A stretch of 64,000 nt of DNA from JBBATK01 sp044224515 (GTDB lineage Bacteria; Bacteroidota; Ignavibacteria; Kapaibacteriales; NICIL-2): the NCBI GenBank assembly GCA_044224515.1, contig JBGAKH010000001.1, forward strand, positions 248,001 through 312,000. The letters run 5' to 3'. Positions 62,707-64,000 of this stretch are shown piece after piece. Numbering within the stretch: the first letter of the stretch is position 1; every line of letters starts with the position of its first letter. The notes below the pieces were generated by a model. That model saw only the letters and a list, made by a program, of their open reading frames with translations. It was not told where the DNA came from and did no database searches. Made by a program: the position numbers and the translations under genes.

Positions 62707-63021
62707 AGGAACTTCAACGGTTTAACGATGGAAAAGCTGTTCATGACATCCGGCGTCCAAAATTGTTCGCCGACCTCCCTTCACGGTTTTTCACACGAAA
62801 AATCCCGAATTCTTAGCGCTTCAAGGAATACATTTTGATAACGTGTTAGGCTCGCAAAGTTTGTGGCACCTCTCTTTTTCATGCGGCGCGCTTCGCGCGA
62901 CGCATGAAGCAACGATCACCTTCCTCAGTTGTGCATAATCTCAGCCGTCGCGGATCTTCTTGTTCAGCTATTTTTACGTCTTCATTATTGAGACAGTTCT
63001 TCTCCTGTATAGTGTACTGAT
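62707..63021. other. Divergent intergenic region between typA and recG
   Basis: It contains the 62880-62906 hairpin and no plausible gene. A TACATTTTG sequence near 62826 resembles a -7 element for recG but is imperfect. Confidence 0.4.
62880..62906. repeat. Triloop hairpin (TTC/GAA family), 12-bp stem with one mismatch
   Basis: 62880-62891 pairs with 62895-62906 around TTC (11 of 12 pairs). Unlike the other members it lies in a divergent region, not downstream of a gene, so it cannot simply be a terminator. Confidence 0.6.
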
Positions 63022-64000
63022 ATGTCTGCGGCTGAGTCTCCACAATCCACTCCTGGCTCAATACTCCCCTTGCAATATTTGAAAGGGGTTGGACCCAAGC
63101 GTGCCGAAGTGTTGGCGCAAGAGGGAATCAAGACCGCACTGGATCTGCTCCTCTATGTTCCGCATTCTTACATCGACCGAAACTCGGTTTCCACTCTGGC
63201 TCGTTTACGACAACGATTGTCCGGCGGACAATTCAATACCTTTCAGAGCTCGGATGAAATCGACGCGCTGCGAACAGAGATAACGGTGGTGGCACGTGTT
63301 CAATCCATTCAAGAACGTGTATTCGGCAGAGGTCGAAAAATGTTAGTTGTGCAGTTGGTCGATGATTCGCGTGCCACCGCAGACATCGTCTTTTGGAGCT
63401 ACACCGACTATTATAAAAAAACACTGAAACAAGATCAGCTCTACGCGGTGAGCGGCAAAGCCGAGCTCAATCGATTCGGTCGTGTGACCTTTAATCATCC
63501 CGAGATCGAAGCCATAGAAGGAGATGATGAGGAACTTTATCGTCAAGGTCGAATACTGCCAAAGTATCGCATTAGCCAAGCGATGAAGAACGTGGGACTC
63601 AGTATTCGAGCAATGAGGCTCCTTGTGGAACAAGCGCTTCACAACGAACGCGTTGAAGCTGAAGAATGTCTGGCGGACTACATCCTTCGCGACCATCAAT
63701 TCCCTTCGAAGAATGAAGCCTTGCATAGTCTTCACTTTCCGCAATCGCTCGAGCAGCTCCATGCTGCCCGTGCGCGGATGAAGTTTGAAGAGCTCTTTTT
63801 CTTCGAATTGGTGCTCGCCTTTCGCTATGCGGGAAACAGCTCAAGAGACACCGCGCCAAAAATTGCACCACCTTCACCATCGGCCCGAAAAGTACTCGAG
63901 CGGCTTCCCTTCCAGCTCACTACAGCGCAGAAGCGCGTGGTATGGGAAATTGTGAATGATATGGAGAAGGACACCGCCATGAATCGTTTGTTGCAGGGCG
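63022..64000 (+). CDS. recG: ATP-dependent DNA helicase RecG, 5' part
   Basis: The frame starts at ATG 63022 (MSAAESPQSTPG) and runs off the window, giving 326 residues. RecG remodels stalled replication forks and Holliday junctions. Seen here are the N-terminal helix-hairpin region (LQYLKGVGPKRAEVLAQEGI, about 17-36), the wedge OB-fold (about 95-170: VVARVQSIQERVFGRGRKMLVVQLVDD) and the start of the helicase domain (FQLTTAQKRVVWEI; MNRLLQG just before Walker A). The helicase motifs lie beyond the end. No ribosome binding site is obvious. Confidence 0.93.
   Translation, partial: MSAAESPQSTPGSILPLQYLKGVGPKRAEVLAQEGIKTALDLLLYVPHSYIDRNSVSTLARLRQRLSGGQFNTFQSSDEIDALRTEITVVARVQSIQERVFGRGRKMLVVQLVDDSRATADIVFWSYTDYYKKTLKQDQLYAVSGKAELNRFGRVTFNHPEIEAIEGDDEELYRQGRILPKYRISQAMKNVGLSIRAMRLLVEQALHNERVEAEECLADYILRDHQFPSKNEALHSLHFPQSLEQLHAARARMKFEELFFFELVLAFRYAGNSSRDTAPKIAPPSPSARKVLERLPFQLTTAQKRVVWEIVNDMEKDTAMNRLLQG

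Noticed and set aside
62879..63061. 60-codon minus-strand frame before recG
   Set aside because: It overlaps the recG start and the 62880 hairpin, and ends in the hairpin's Arg/Ala-rich translation.

Overview
The window reads as a chromosomal segment of a Gram-negative member of the Bacteroidota/Chlorobiota (FCB) group; a Kapabacteria-like lineage is my best guess, but this is inference. Four secreted proteins end in type IX secretion (T9SS) type A sorting domains. Two promoters fit the Bacteroidota pattern (TTG, 20-21 bp, TAnnTTTG). A type III glutamine synthetase, a peptidoglycan/outer-membrane envelope gene set and several large beta-rich surface proteins fit the same group. Many genes also have clear Shine-Dalgarno sequences (glmS, rpoZ, htrA, the molybdenum hydroxylase, the giant surface protein), which is less usual for Bacteroidota proper. 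No insertion sequences, phage genes or CRISPR arrays were seen.

Layout. 1-2.7 kb: 3' part of a PBP4-type carboxypeptidase, then glmS. 2.8-7 kb (minus): an ECF sigma / anti-sigma / small periplasmic protein operon, a DUF2203-DedA pair and a second CpxP/Spy-like periplasmic protein. 7.3-11 kb (minus): a coiled-coil protein and pheT, with the initiator tRNA-fMet divergent from them. 11.4-14.5 kb: small hypothetical genes, an alkyltransferase-like protein, an NTF2-like protein and an atypical phosphofructokinase. 14.7-15.7 kb: an ABC ATPase without a permease. 15.7-20.6 kb (minus): a molybdenum hydroxylase operon (2Fe-2S subunit, large subunit, XdhC, MocA-like). 20.8-28 kb (minus): GH57, M1 aminopeptidase and a tandem amidohydrolase, then a long non-coding stretch before rpsD. 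29.8-33.7 kb: PBP1A, a DUF1624 acyltransferase-like membrane protein and a small DUF4834-like protein. 34.5-40.8 kb: a 1473-residue surface protein and an HtrA protease. 41-46.8 kb: isochorismatase-like hydrolase, BNR-propeller T9SS protein, a degenerate RsmB and a putative beta-barrel protein. 47-51 kb: rpoZ, coaBC and an ABC-F ATPase followed by a 12-bp tandem repeat. 51-55 kb: xth-mtgA (minus) and lrp-glnN (plus). 55.5-64 kb: purH, a transglutaminase-like protein, an alcohol dehydrogenase family protein, a DUF6263-like protein, typA and the 5' part of recG.

The most notable observations are: a Tat-signal molybdenum hydroxylase that also carries a T9SS sorting domain; an RsmB homologue that has lost its SAM-binding and catalytic cysteine motifs; six intergenic hairpins with unrelated stems but the same GAA/TTC triloop; a 12-bp repeat that is open in only one plus-strand frame and overlaps the end of the ABC-F gene; and a phosphofructokinase with changes at conserved active-site positions.
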